64,000 nt of DNA from an uncultured Blautia sp. (GCA_900551075.1 URVB01000013.1:1-64000); one strand, 5' to 3'. Positions 24,648-33,859 are shown, counted from the stretch's first letter. Program-made: numbers and translations. The notes: generated from the letters alone by a model not told the origin.

Positions 24648-25433
24648 CTATAGTTTTGCAATAGGATTTACCAGAATCAAATTTACCGATTCTTCGTAAG
24701 TGGATAAATCGATGGATTTTGGAAGGGAATCCGTAATAAGATAATCAATGATTCCCTTAAAATCTGCGAATTTTCCTATGTAGGATTCATTGAATTTTGT
24801 GTGGTCTGCCAAAACAAAATGCAGACGGGATGCTTTTAAAATAGCTTCTTTTAAAGCGGAATCGTTTAGATTCGGGTCAGAATAACCGAAAGAAGAATCA
24901 ATTCCGGATGCGCCCAGAAAACATTTGTCTACTCTGATATTTTGGAGCATTTTCAATGCGATAGAACCATAGGCACAGGCCATATTCCTTTTGACTTCAC
25001 CTCCCGTATGGATTAAATGGTAATCCAGTCTTTTGCGAAGCAGAGAAACGACATGAAAAGAATTCGTGACAATAAAGAGTTCTTTTTTGTCGCAGGTCAG
25101 CAGTAGTTTTGCAAGCTCCAAAACGGTCGAGGAAGAATCCAGAAAAAGGGTATCATGGTCGTCGATATAGGAGTAAGCACTTCCGGCAATCATGCTTTTT
25201 TCTTCCGGGCAAAGAATCGATAATTCATCATCCGTCATATCTTTGCTTGGATTTTTGATTGGGACAGCGCCGCCGTGTACGCGGCGTATTTTTTTGCTAC
25301 GCTGTAATTCATCCAAATCTCTGCGGATAGTAGTTTCTGTTGTCTGGAATAATTGGCTTAAATCGCTGACTTTTGCTATTTTGTTCAGTTGAATGATTTC
25401 TAAAATTTTATCCTGTCTTTCTTGGGCGAGCAT
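24648..25433 (-). CDS. DeoR/GlpR family transcriptional regulator
   Basis: 261 residues. N-terminal winged helix (QERQDKILEIIQLNKIAKVSDLSQLF, then TTETTIRRDLDELQ, residues 4-41) with the family mark RRVHGGAVP, and a C-terminal sugar-phosphate sensor domain with the isomerase-like D-SSSTV block and IVTNSF. DeoR regulators usually repress sugar-use operons and respond to a phosphorylated sugar. It is divergent from the dhaK-like operon, and a palindrome that may be its operator lies in between. Confidence 0.92.
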   Translation of the reverse strand: MLAQERQDKILEIIQLNKIAKVSDLSQLFQTTETTIRRDLDELQRSKKIRRVHGGAVPIKNPSKDMTDDELSILCPEEKSMIAGSAYSYIDDHDTLFLDSSSTVLELAKLLLTCDKKELFIVTNSFHVVSLLRKRLDYHLIHTGGEVKRNMACAYGSIALKMLQNIRVDKCFLGASGIDSSFGYSDPNLNDSALKEAILKASRLHFVLADHTKFNESYIGKFADFKGIIDYLITDSLPKSIDLSTYEESVNLILVNPIAKL

Positions 25434-25544
25434 GGCTTTTCTCCTTTCTACTTATTTTTATCATAAAACAAAAAAATAAAAAATACAAGTAACTGTTCAG
25501 TTTTGAATGATTTAATATTGAAAAATAATGAGTAATAACTTACA

Positions 25545-25560
25545 TTCGTTAATAAACGAA
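25545..25560. promoter_or_regulatory. palindrome, candidate DeoR operator
   Basis: TTCGTT-AATA-AACGAA is a perfect 6+6 dyad, four bases before the -35 of the dhaK-like promoter and between two divergent genes. The regulator next door is the natural candidate to bind it. Inference only. Confidence 0.5.
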
Positions 25561-25563
25561 CAA

Positions 25564-25592
25564 TTGACAGCGTGTTTATAGGGTGGTATAAT
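25564..25592 (+). promoter_or_regulatory. consensus promoter of the dhaK-like operon
   Basis: TTGACA (25564-25569), 17 bases, TATAAT (25587-25592): a perfect sigma-A promoter 58 bases before the start codon. Such a strong promoter next to an operator-like dyad fits repression control. Confidence 0.85.
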
Positions 25593-25650
25593 CAAAAAGC
25601 AATAATAATCATTAAAAAACAAACAAAAAGGAAAGAGAGAAGGTGAAAAA

Positions 25651-26598
25651 ATGAAAATCTGGAACGGGAGAGAAACAGCAATGGATCAGGCTATGGAAGG
25701 TTTGCTTCTGCTCCGGGGAAAGGAACTTGTCCGGTATGAAACTAGGTACGGATATGCTTTGCACAGGAGGAATCTGGAGCCAAGAGTTCAGGTGATTCTG
25801 GACGGCGGCGGCGGATTCGGCAGGATGTGGCCTGCAATGGTCTGTGACGGACTGGCAGACGCTGTTGTGCATGGAGAATTAGAAACTGCTCCCAATGCGT
25901 ATACTTTGTATGAAGTCGCAAAGAAAATTGATCAGGATAAGGGTGTGCTTTTTCTTTGTAATCATTTTATGGGTGATTATTTAAATAACGATATGGCAGT
26001 GGAGCTTTTGAATTATGAGGGTTATCAGGCGGCAGCCTGTTACGTGAAAGACGACATTTTGAGCGCTCTAAAGGAGAAACAGGAAGAACGCGGCGGCCTG
26101 ATCGGGATTCTGTTTCTGGCAAAGCTTTTGACAGGGGCTGCGAAGAGCGGCTATGCCCTTAATAAGCTTGCAGAGCTTGCGGAGAAAGGCAAACGGCATA
26201 TAGGCAGTGTCAGCATCTGTTTGAATGAGAGTACAAGAGAAATCCAGTATGGGAAAGGATTCTCCGGGGAACCGCCCAAGGCTTGTAAACCATTTGTCAA
26301 TGTGGAGAATATGGTGTCCGAAGCGTTGGATTTGCTTCTTGCAGAGCTGCCTGGCAGAGGGAATCACGTCCATGTGATTTTGAACCGTCTGCGTCTTATG
26401 AGTTATACGGAAAGCGCGGTTGTATTAAATGCTTTGGGACGGCAGCTCCGGCTGCGTGGCTATACCTGCGGGAAGTTTGCTATGGGAAATTACTTTGACG
26501 TTTTTTCTCAGAATGGTTGTATCATCAGCCTTATGAATGCTGAAGCGGACTGGGAACCATGGCTTTTGCCTGTGTGGGGATATGATTACACAGTGTGA
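25651..26598 (+). CDS. DhaK-like protein lacking the active-site histidines
   Basis: 315 residues with the DhaK fold pattern: VILDGGGGFGRMWPAMVCDG, LETAPNAYTLYEVAK and CNHFMGDYLNND. In DhaK a His of GGGSGHEP (E. coli H56) and a His in GIHGEPG (H218, which bonds the substrate carbonyl) are needed. Here they are R58 and S205 (GFSGEPP), while D109 of MGD is kept. So it is unlikely to bind dihydroxyacetone as a hemiaminal. It could phosphorylate another substrate or serve as a non-catalytic partner of the DhaL protein behind it. AAGGTG precedes the ATG; 11 bases separate it from dhaL. No DhaM phosphotransferase subunit is present. Confidence 0.8.
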   Translation: MKIWNGRETAMDQAMEGLLLLRGKELVRYETRYGYALHRRNLEPRVQVILDGGGGFGRMWPAMVCDGLADAVVHGELETAPNAYTLYEVAKKIDQDKGVLFLCNHFMGDYLNNDMAVELLNYEGYQAAACYVKDDILSALKEKQEERGGLIGILFLAKLLTGAAKSGYALNKLAELAEKGKRHIGSVSICLNESTREIQYGKGFSGEPPKACKPFVNVENMVSEALDLLLAELPGRGNHVHVILNRLRLMSYTESAVVLNALGRQLRLRGYTCGKFAMGNYFDVFSQNGCIISLMNAEADWEPWLLPVWGYDYTV

Positions 26599-26609
26599 GG
26601 TGACAAAAT

Positions 26610-27242
26610 ATGAACAGGATTACTGTAGAAGAATTAAAGCAGATGTTTCTGAATGCTGCGGAATTAATTGAAATGCGGGAACCGTATTTGACGGAAATTG
26701 ACGAGGCGATTGGTGACGGAGATCACGGTTTTGGAGTGAAGCGTGGATTTTCGGCTGTGAAAACTCTTTTAGAAAACCGGGACTGGCATAGCGTAAGAGA
26801 ACTTCTGCATGCGGTCAGTGTTGAGCTGGTAAAATCCATGGGAGGAGCCTCCGGAGTGATTTTCGGAACAATGTTTTTCGGTGGACTGGAAGATGTAGCG
26901 GAAGGAGATACGATTACTCTGAAAGAGTTCGGAGCATATTTGCTGGCAGGGGAACGTGCTATTGAAAAGCGGGGAAAAGCCCGGCCCGGACAGAAGACAA
27001 TGCTGGATGCCCTCTATCCTGCATGTGCGGCATATCAGGAGGCGCTTACATATTCAGAAGAATCCAGAGAAGTGCTGCGCGCTGCCTGGGAGGGGGCAAG
27101 ACAAGGAGCCAGAGACAGTGAGAAGCTGCTGCCGGGGACTGGCAGATCCAGGAATTTTGCAGAAAAAGCAGTTGGTCTTCCAGATCCGGGTGCAGAGACT
27201 ACCAGTTACATTTTTGAAGGATTTTATCAGGGAGTCAGATGA
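26610..27242 (+). CDS. dhaL: DhaL-type kinase subunit
   Basis: 210 residues, the all-helical nucleotide-binding subunit of dihydroxyacetone kinases. Magnesium-ADP ligands are in IDEAIGDGDHGFGVKRGF (the DxxxxD-D pattern). GGASGVIFGTMFFGG, ARPGQKTMLDALYPA and the C-terminal LPDPGAETTSYIF are also standard. The ligands are intact, so it should bind nucleotide. Partner DhaK-like protein is degenerate, hence the true substrate is open. A short gap of 58 bases leads to the aldolase. Confidence 0.88.
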   Translation: MNRITVEELKQMFLNAAELIEMREPYLTEIDEAIGDGDHGFGVKRGFSAVKTLLENRDWHSVRELLHAVSVELVKSMGGASGVIFGTMFFGGLEDVAEGDTITLKEFGAYLLAGERAIEKRGKARPGQKTMLDALYPACAAYQEALTYSEESREVLRAAWEGARQGARDSEKLLPGTGRSRNFAEKAVGLPDPGAETTSYIFEGFYQGVR

Positions 27243-27300
27243 GGAAACTGTTTTTGCGGACGGAAGCAGCAGGAAAGAATAAGAAATGGAGTGCAGAATT

Positions 27301-28158
27301 ATGGCATTGGAAAGAGTAAGCAAAATATTACATATGGCGGATGAGGAAAAGACTTCTGTCATTTCATTCATCTGTCTGGACTATAACATGGTGGAATCAG
27401 TGATTCGTGCGGCAGAAATAGAACGGAAACCGGCAATTATCATGCTTTTGCCCGAACATGTTACGGATTGCAGGGCAGGAGATTTTGCACCGTTTGCCGG
27501 TATGGTGAAAGCAATGGCAGAGAAGGCATCCGTACCGGTGGGGCTGCATCTGGACCATAGCTTTTCGGAGGAACAGGTTTATCACGCGATTGAGGCTGGA
27601 TTTACTTCCGTAATGTTTGATGCGTCGGGAGATTCTCTGGAAGAAAATATCAGAAGAACAAAAGCGGTTGCAGAGCATGCCCATGCTCTTGGGGTGGATG
27701 TGGAAGCAGAACTTGGAAGTGTGGGTCTTGCAAAAGACAATGATAATGAAAAAACAGATTTTTATACAAAACCGGAAGCAGTGGAGCGTTTCTGTAAAGA
27801 GACAGGCGTGGATTTTCTGGCAATTGCTATCGGAAATGCCCATGGAGATTATCCATTCCCTCCGAGACTGGACCTGAAGCGTCTGGATGAAATCAATGCA
27901 ATTACGGAAGTTCCGCTGGTGCTTCACGGAGGAAGCGGAATTCCGGATGACCAGTTGGAGGAAGCGTTTTCCAGGGGCATTAACAAATTTAATTATGGTA
28001 CGGATGTACTGCGCTGTTACGATCAGGCTGTCCGCAAATATCATGAGGAACACCAGCCGTCGGAAAATCTGGATATGTTGGGGGTACCAGCGTGTGTACA
28101 GGAGGCTATGACTGCATTTATCCGGAAGAAGATGAAATTGTGTAAACTTCATGTTTGA
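27301..28158 (+). CDS. class II fructose-bisphosphate aldolase family protein
   Basis: About 285 residues, zinc-dependent aldolase that condenses or cleaves dihydroxyacetone-phosphate sugars. Motifs in order: GLHLDHSFSEE (zinc His and catalytic Asp), SVMFDASGDSLEEN, DVEAELGSVG, AIAIGNAHGDYPFPP (zinc His), VLHGGSGIPDDQL (zinc His) and FNYGTDVLR. The family includes fructose-, tagatose- and other bisphosphate aldolases; substrate is unresolved. Two ATG codons compete: 27286 and 27301. I take 27301, with GGAG nine bases upstream. The position behind dhaKL suggests the operon makes or uses a phosphorylated ketose. Confidence 0.88.
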   Translation: MALERVSKILHMADEEKTSVISFICLDYNMVESVIRAAEIERKPAIIMLLPEHVTDCRAGDFAPFAGMVKAMAEKASVPVGLHLDHSFSEEQVYHAIEAGFTSVMFDASGDSLEENIRRTKAVAEHAHALGVDVEAELGSVGLAKDNDNEKTDFYTKPEAVERFCKETGVDFLAIAIGNAHGDYPFPPRLDLKRLDEINAITEVPLVLHGGSGIPDDQLEEAFSRGINKFNYGTDVLRCYDQAVRKYHEEHQPSENLDMLGVPACVQEAMTAFIRKKMKLCKLHV

Positions 28159-28278
28159 TTTTAAATATTCCGTAAGTAGTGAATTTATGACCAATATTAT
28201 CGAAATAAAAATATATAACAAAAATAAACGATAAAAATAATGCATAATCACGAAAAAACAAAACTAAACAGAACTATA

Positions 28279-28307
28279 TTGACACGTCAAGGAAAGATAG
28301 CTATAAT
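28279..28307 (+). promoter_or_regulatory. consensus promoter of the kinase-aldolase-ABC operon
   Basis: TTGACA (28279-28284), 17 bases, TATAAT (28302-28307). The -35 is part of the dyad TTGACacGTCAA, which could be an operator. The long upstream stretch 28159-28278 is AT rich and holds the separated repeats TTATCG/CGATAA. Confidence 0.8.
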
Positions 28308-28357
28308 AATTTTGTCGAAAAGAAAATAAAACACCTAAATTTAAAATAGGAGTAATC

Positions 28358-29842
28358 ATGATGAAAAAAATAGTGATTGCAGCAGATTTGGGAGCCAGCG
28401 GCGGTAAGATGGCCAAAGGATACTTTGATGGGAGCATTTTAAAGGTAGATGATTTTTACGATTTTCCCAATGAACCGATGGATTTGAACGGAAATCTCTA
28501 TTGGGATTTATTTGGTCTGTATAACAGCATACGGAATGGAATCTCGTATTACGCGAAGGATAGTGAGGTTGAATCTGTTGCAGTGGATTCCTGGGGAGCA
28601 AGTTATGGCTTCCTGGATGAAAAGGGAAGGCTTCTCGAGCCGATTTACCACTATCGTGATTTGCGTACGGAATATACCATGAAACGGATGTATGAAATTC
28701 TTCCGAAAAGGCAGTTATTCGAAATGACCGGTTGCCAGCCGGCCAGATCCTATACCCTGCCCCAGCTATATTCCTATGTGGAGCGTCATGAGAGAATTAT
28801 CGATCTGGCAGATAAAATGCTGTTTCTTCCGGATCTTCTGGAATATTTTCTTTCCGGAGAAATTGCTACGGAACGCTCCATTGCAGGAACGTCAGGTCTT
28901 TTGCGGCCTGACCAGCAGGATTGGGCATATGAGGTGTTTGACATTTTCGGAATCCAGAAAAGAATGCTGACGCCGATATCCGATGCCGGAATCCAGAGAG
29001 GCAGCCTTTTGAGAAACGTCGGTCAGTCCACGGGAGCGGGAAATGCCAAGGTGATTGCATCTGTGGGACATGATACAGCATCAGCGGTTGCCGGTATTCC
29101 GGGCTTTGGAGTCGGACAGGTTTATATCAGTATTGGCACCAATATCAATATGGGGATTGAGCTGACAGAGAATGTGACCAGTGAAAAAGCGTATCGGGGC
29201 GGTTATAAAAATGCCGCAGTCATGGAAGACAGAAACATACTTTATCGGGATTTTTCCGCCTTTTGGCTGCTGAATGAGCTTCGGCGTACCTGGAAGGAAG
29301 AAGGTAAGGAATACAGCTACCAAGTGATCATGGATATGGCACAGAGCCGTGAATCGAAAGGTATTTACGTGGATGTGGATGATGTATCCCTGAATAATGC
29401 AGGCGGAAACACAAAAGAGAAAATCAATGCTTATCTGCAGAAAACAGGGCAGCCCAGGCTTCAGGAGGAAGGAGATTTTGTCAGATGCATTCTGGAAAGC
29501 ATTGCACTGAAAGTAAAATATTGTACAGAGTATTTTACGAAAGAGCTTCATATTCCTTTGCATAGAGTTTCAGTAATAAACGGCGGAACAAGAAATTATG
29601 TATTGATGCAGATGTTTAGTGATGCACTGGGAATGCCGGTATACTGCGGGCTTCCGTATGCGACTCTGGTCGGGAACGTCCTGACGCAGATGTATGCATT
29701 GGGAGAGGTAAGAACCGTAGATGAAATGCGGGAATTATCGGACCGGTCTTTCCGGATGAAAGAATATCTGCCGGGGACGGATACTAAGGAACGGTGGGAC
29801 GCTGATTTATGGAAGATGACAGAAAAAGGAATATGTAAGTAA
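28358..29842 (+). CDS. rhamnulokinase-type FGGY carbohydrate kinase
   Basis: 494-residue two-domain FGGY kinase most like RhaB, which phosphorylates L-rhamnulose; L-fuculose and related ketoses are possible. Features: IAADLGASGGKM (phosphate 1 motif), YWDLFGLYNSI, VAVDSWGASYGFLD, ASVGHDTASAVAGIP (phosphate 2 and base region) and NGGTRNYVLMQMFSDALGMPV (adenosine region). AGGAG lies before the tandem ATG. The aldolase gene behind it fits the kinase-then-aldolase path to dihydroxyacetone phosphate and lactaldehyde. No isomerase is in the window. Confidence 0.88.
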   Translation: MMKKIVIAADLGASGGKMAKGYFDGSILKVDDFYDFPNEPMDLNGNLYWDLFGLYNSIRNGISYYAKDSEVESVAVDSWGASYGFLDEKGRLLEPIYHYRDLRTEYTMKRMYEILPKRQLFEMTGCQPARSYTLPQLYSYVERHERIIDLADKMLFLPDLLEYFLSGEIATERSIAGTSGLLRPDQQDWAYEVFDIFGIQKRMLTPISDAGIQRGSLLRNVGQSTGAGNAKVIASVGHDTASAVAGIPGFGVGQVYISIGTNINMGIELTENVTSEKAYRGGYKNAAVMEDRNILYRDFSAFWLLNELRRTWKEEGKEYSYQVIMDMAQSRESKGIYVDVDDVSLNNAGGNTKEKINAYLQKTGQPRLQEEGDFVRCILESIALKVKYCTEYFTKELHIPLHRVSVINGGTRNYVLMQMFSDALGMPVYCGLPYATLVGNVLTQMYALGEVRTVDEMRELSDRSFRMKEYLPGTDTKERWDADLWKMTEKGICK

Positions 29843-29874
29843 AATAACGGAGCCAAGCTCAGAAAGGAGAAGTC

Positions 29875-30573
29875 ATGGACGAAAATATGAAAATGAAAAT
29901 ACAGAAATTGGGAATTTCTGAAGATGCAATTAACCAGGTTTTATTTGTGGCAAAGCGAATGGATAAGAAAGGTCTGGTAAATTCTTTTGCCGGAAATATC
30001 TCCGCAAAGGTGAATGGAAAAATCTATATTACCCCTACGGGTCAGAATAAAGGTTTGTTGACACCGGAAAAAATTGCAGTAGTAAATGAAAACGGAGAGA
30101 GGATCTGGGGAATGAAAGAAACCTCCGAGATCATTATGCATTCGATGGCATATGATATCTGCGAAGCAAACGGATGGGATGTGGGAGGCGTTGTACACAG
30201 CCATTCCAAGATTCTGACAGCATTTTCCATGGCAGGAATGGATGTGGAGACAGAAGCGCTGCCGGAAATGATGGGGAATTTTCATAAAATTCCATGTGCA
30301 CCCTACGGGGCACCGGGAACAAAATTTATTATGACAATGGCAGAGCCATATTTTGCTGACGGTTACCGCATTGTTCTTCTTGGAAATCATGGAAGCCTGG
30401 CAGTCGGAAAGACTGTAGAAGATGCTATGAATGTAGTAGAGGCATGTGAATCCATTGCAGAACAGGTTTTAATTACCAAATATATCCTGAATGGCGAGGA
30501 TTCGCTGGACAAAGATGAAGTTGCAAGATTTTTTGAGATTTATAAAGAAAACAGAGAGAAAAGAAAGATTTAA
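29875..30573 (+). CDS. class II aldolase, L-fuculose/rhamnulose-phosphate type
   Basis: 232-residue zinc aldolase of the AraD/FucA family. VNSFAGNISAKVNGKIYITPTG, KETSEIIMHSMAY (catalytic Glu), VVHSHSK (zinc His pair) and VLLGNHGSLAVG (third His) are all present. The expected reaction is cleavage of the ketose 1-phosphate made by the upstream kinase to dihydroxyacetone phosphate and lactaldehyde. The substrate is inferred from the neighbours. GAAAGGAG lies upstream of the ATG, which follows the kinase by 32 bases. Confidence 0.87.
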   Translation: MDENMKMKIQKLGISEDAINQVLFVAKRMDKKGLVNSFAGNISAKVNGKIYITPTGQNKGLLTPEKIAVVNENGERIWGMKETSEIIMHSMAYDICEANGWDVGGVVHSHSKILTAFSMAGMDVETEALPEMMGNFHKIPCAPYGAPGTKFIMTMAEPYFADGYRIVLLGNHGSLAVGKTVEDAMNVVEACESIAEQVLITKYILNGEDSLDKDEVARFFEIYKENREKRKI

Positions 30574-30632
30574 AACAGTCCGTAGAAAGCCAAATTATCA
30601 TACGAGCTAAGTTAATCAGAAAGGAGAACTAT

Positions 30633-31928
30633 ATGAAAAAAAGGTTATTAAGCGTTCTTTTGGCGGGCGCAATGGTGTGCAGTTTACCAATGAATGTTAT
30701 GGCGGCAGAAGGCGCAGGGGAAGAGGAAATTACCCTTTCCTTATGGACATGGTCACCGATTACCAGAACAGCGGAAAAAATGATTGAGGCATTTGAGACA
30801 GAACATCCGAATATTAGGATTGACTTTACCTACTATAACTACAATCCGGAATATCTTTCTGCGTTGTCCGCTGCATCTGCATCTGATAATATGCCGGATG
30901 TTATGGGCTTGCAGCCAGGTTCCCTGACGCAGACTTACAAAGATTACCTCATTGACTACAGCGAATACGCAGAAGCTGACTGGGGAGAGAATTGGGAAGA
31001 TAATTTCTATAGCTTGTCCGCGGAGCAGATCACCTTAGGCAATGCGGAAGGAGACGAAAGCTGCAAGATTCTTCCTATTGAAACACAGGATATTTACATT
31101 GAGTATAACAAAGCGTTATTTGAGGAATTGGGATTGTCTGCACCGACTACTTATGACGAGCTTGTAAATTGTGCAAATGTTCTGAAAGAAAATGGAATTG
31201 CTCCATTGTATTTCGGCGGTGCCGATGGATGGCAGCATGTGAACCTGTTCCTGATGGTAGTTTCCCAGATGGACAGAGAGCTGTTTGACAAATGCCAGAA
31301 CGGCGAAAAATCCTGGAATAATGAAACAATTCTGAAAGCAATGGAAAACTATAAGAAGCTTTTTGATGATGGAGTTATCCAGGAGGGAGCCTTATCCACG
31401 ACTTCGTATTCCGCAGGTACAAACCTGTTTCTTGCAGGACAGGCAGGTATGATGGTGCTTGGCTCCTGGTGGGTTCAGGAAAACACTGCTGATGATGTAA
31501 CAGAGGCTGTTGAGAACTGGGATTATGACTATTTCTATCTTCCGGGAATTACCGAGGGATGTGAAACATCCGCTCCAATCGGAGGCGTCGATTTTGGTTA
31601 TGGTATCACTACAAACTGTGAACATCCGGAAGCTGCATGGGAATTTATTAAGAGCTGTGCAGTCGGAGCAGGTGCTGAAGCTATCGCAAATGACCTGAAC
31701 AACCATCTCTCCTGGAAAGAAGTAAAGGTAACAGATACTTCCTTAAATGAGAAGGTGGTAGATGAGTTCAACAGATCCGGTGAAGACCTGAATGATCTGA
31801 TGAACCAGAGAATTGCAGAGCCTACCATCGAGACTGCAGTGCAGGAAGCACTTCAGGGTCTTGCAGGTGATCAGTATACTCCGGAAGAAGCGGCAGCTCA
31901 TATCCAGGAAGCACAGGATGCTCTGTAA
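30633..31928 (+). CDS. ABC transporter sugar-binding protein
   Basis: 431-residue extracellular solute-binding protein, family 1. The signal peptide is residues about 1-24 (KKRLLSVLLAGAMVCSLPM, then VMA|AEG); no lipobox is convincing, so it may be anchored differently or the lipid Cys may be the one in AMVCS. The mature part has LSLWTWSPITRTAEKMIEAFE and the sugar-binding protein pattern IEYNKALFEELGLSAPTTYDEL and NLFLAGQAGMMVLGSWW. It feeds the two permeases behind it. A strong hairpin follows the stop, which in such operons often protects the binding-protein mRNA or attenuates the permease part. Confidence 0.93.
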   Translation: MKKRLLSVLLAGAMVCSLPMNVMAAEGAGEEEITLSLWTWSPITRTAEKMIEAFETEHPNIRIDFTYYNYNPEYLSALSAASASDNMPDVMGLQPGSLTQTYKDYLIDYSEYAEADWGENWEDNFYSLSAEQITLGNAEGDESCKILPIETQDIYIEYNKALFEELGLSAPTTYDELVNCANVLKENGIAPLYFGGADGWQHVNLFLMVVSQMDRELFDKCQNGEKSWNNETILKAMENYKKLFDDGVIQEGALSTTSYSAGTNLFLAGQAGMMVLGSWWVQENTADDVTEAVENWDYDYFYLPGITEGCETSAPIGGVDFGYGITTNCEHPEAAWEFIKSCAVGAGAEAIANDLNNHLSWKEVKVTDTSLNEKVVDEFNRSGEDLNDLMNQRIAEPTIETAVQEALQGLAGDQYTPEEAAAHIQEAQDAL

Positions 31929-32004
31929 GAAAAAAATAGTAATGTATTTGGAGAAGGAAAAACAAAAATCTTTGAATTAACTTAGTGAAGGATTGATTAC
32001 GGGT

Positions 32005-32040
32005 AAGATGGGGGAAGTGCTCGGCACGCCCCCATTCTTA
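32005..32040 (+). terminator. intercistronic hairpin after the binding-protein gene
   Basis: ATGGGGG (32008-32014) pairs with CCCCCAT (32029-32035), with an inner TGC/GCA. It has no long U tract, so partial attenuation or mRNA end protection is more likely than full termination. Confidence 0.65.
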
Positions 32041-32059
32041 AAAAGAAAGGGGAATGGCA

Positions 32060-32992
32060 ATGGCAAATCCGAGGGCAGCGAAGAAAAAGCGGAAATATAA
32101 TTTGGTTGGATATGCGTTTATTTTTCCGGCAATGTTTTTTTTCTGCTTCTACATCTTATATCCGATTATTTTTGTAGGATACCATAGCGTGTTTGAATGG
32201 GCGACATTGAGTAATATGAAGTTCGTGGGATATGATAATTTTAAAAAATTAGCCAACGATCAGGTATTCTGGACCACGATTAAAAATGCCGTCATTTGGA
32301 TACTTGTGACGGTTCCGGTTCAGGCATGCCTGGGATTTTTTCTGGCGTATGTAATTGAAGATAAATTATTAAATGGAAAAAGAGGCGGAGCATTGAGGGG
32401 AATGATGCGTACAGCATTTTTCTTTCCGGTAGTCGTATCCGTAACAGTTGTGGCGATTGTATGGTCAAAAATCTTGCAGCCTTACCAGGGGATTATTGGA
32501 TATTATGCGAAAATGCTCTTTGGATATACAGGAACCATCAATATTCTGGGAGACCCGGGACATGCACTTATCGGTACTATGATTGCAAATATCTGGGAGT
32601 GGACAGGGTGGTCCATGATCATGTATGTGGCTGGTCTTTCGCAGATTTCGGAAGACATGAAAGAAGCAGCCCGTATTGATGGTGCATGCACCTGGCAGAT
32701 GCTGCGGTATGTCATTCTTCCAGCTTTGTCATCTGTACACAAATCTCTGTTGATGCTCGGCGTTATCGGTTCTTTACAGACCTATGCTCTGATTGCGGTA
32801 ATGACCAACGGCGGTCCGAACCACGCTTCGGAAATGCCTGCGACCTTTATTTTTATAAAGGGCTTCACAGAGAAACAAATGGGATACGCATGTGCAATAT
32901 CTGTGGGTGTCCTGTTTTTGGCTCTGATACTGACGGTAATACAGGTTGTCGGAATTGGTTCCGGGGACTTTATGAAGAAAGAGGAGGGATAA
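32060..32992 (+). CDS. carbohydrate ABC transporter permease 1
   Basis: About 310 residues, six membrane segments, MalF/UgpA type. The EAA loop reads MKEAARIDGACTWQMLRYVILPAL (residues about 210-233), the surface that meets the ATPase. A basic start (RAAKKKRKY) marks the cytoplasmic end. I place the start at 32060 with AAAGGGG upstream; an ATG at 32054 is closer to the site. It overlaps nothing and is followed after three bases by the second permease. Confidence 0.92.
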   Translation: MANPRAAKKKRKYNLVGYAFIFPAMFFFCFYILYPIIFVGYHSVFEWATLSNMKFVGYDNFKKLANDQVFWTTIKNAVIWILVTVPVQACLGFFLAYVIEDKLLNGKRGGALRGMMRTAFFFPVVVSVTVVAIVWSKILQPYQGIIGYYAKMLFGYTGTINILGDPGHALIGTMIANIWEWTGWSMIMYVAGLSQISEDMKEAARIDGACTWQMLRYVILPALSSVHKSLLMLGVIGSLQTYALIAVMTNGGPNHASEMPATFIFIKGFTEKQMGYACAISVGVLFLALILTVIQVVGIGSGDFMKKEEG

Positions 32993-32995
32993 GCT

Positions 32996-33826
32996 ATGAG
33001 AAAAAAACTGAAAATCGGAAACGTTGGCTGGTATCTTTTTCTCATCGTCTGTTTCGTTATTTTTATGATTCCTCTTGTGTATATGCTGAGTCTATCCCTG
33101 AGGTCTCAGACTACGATTTATACGCCCAGTCTGTTTGTGCCTGATGTAACGGTCAAGAATTATGTAACAGTTATTTCCCAGAATCCTACATTGCCGCTGA
33201 ATTTTTTGTCCAGCTTTGTTATCTCCACAACCACAACGCTCTGTGTTGTGCTGTTTGCCAGCATGGCAGTATATGGATTTTCCAGGAAAAATGTTCACGG
33301 CAAAGTTATCATGTACAATATGATTCTGGTGACTTTGATGGTGCCTATCAGTGCGCTGGTCATTCCGCTGACACAGATTAACAGTAAAATGAACCTGCTG
33401 GACAATTATTCCGGATTAATTCTTCCATATATTGCTCTTAATATCCCATATGCAGTTACGATTCTTCAGGGGTTTATGATGGGGATTCCTAATGAACTGG
33501 AGGAAGCGGCGATTATGGACGGATGCGGTACGGTACGTCTTTATGGACAGATTGTACTTCCGCTTCTGAAACCGGGTATTGTAGTAGTTGCTATCTGGAC
33601 TTTCCTGACCTGTTGGAATGAATTCTTCCTGGCGCTCTGTACCATGACCCGGAAAGAAACTAAGACACTGCCGTTGATTGCACAGCAGTACCAGGGGGCA
33701 TACAACAGCCAGCCGGGTGCGTTGTTTGCGACGCTTGTTATGATTACCATACCGATGATGATCTTTTATATATGCGTACAGCGTCAGTTTGTAAGAGGGT
33801 TGACTGCAGGCGCTGTAAAGGGTTAA
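32996..33826 (+). CDS. carbohydrate ABC transporter permease 2
   Basis: 276 residues, MalG/UgpE type with six membrane segments. EAA loop: NELEEAAIMDGCGTVRLYGQ with PLLKPG following. No ATP-binding gene is next to it; a shared MsiK-like ATPase elsewhere is the usual solution in these bacteria. Ends just before a long hairpin. Confidence 0.93.
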   Translation: MRKKLKIGNVGWYLFLIVCFVIFMIPLVYMLSLSLRSQTTIYTPSLFVPDVTVKNYVTVISQNPTLPLNFLSSFVISTTTTLCVVLFASMAVYGFSRKNVHGKVIMYNMILVTLMVPISALVIPLTQINSKMNLLDNYSGLILPYIALNIPYAVTILQGFMMGIPNELEEAAIMDGCGTVRLYGQIVLPLLKPGIVVVAIWTFLTCWNEFFLALCTMTRKETKTLPLIAQQYQGAYNSQPGALFATLVMITIPMMIFYICVQRQFVRGLTAGAVKG

Positions 33827-33859
33827 AAATGGATTGTAAAAATATGCTAATCATGTCAT

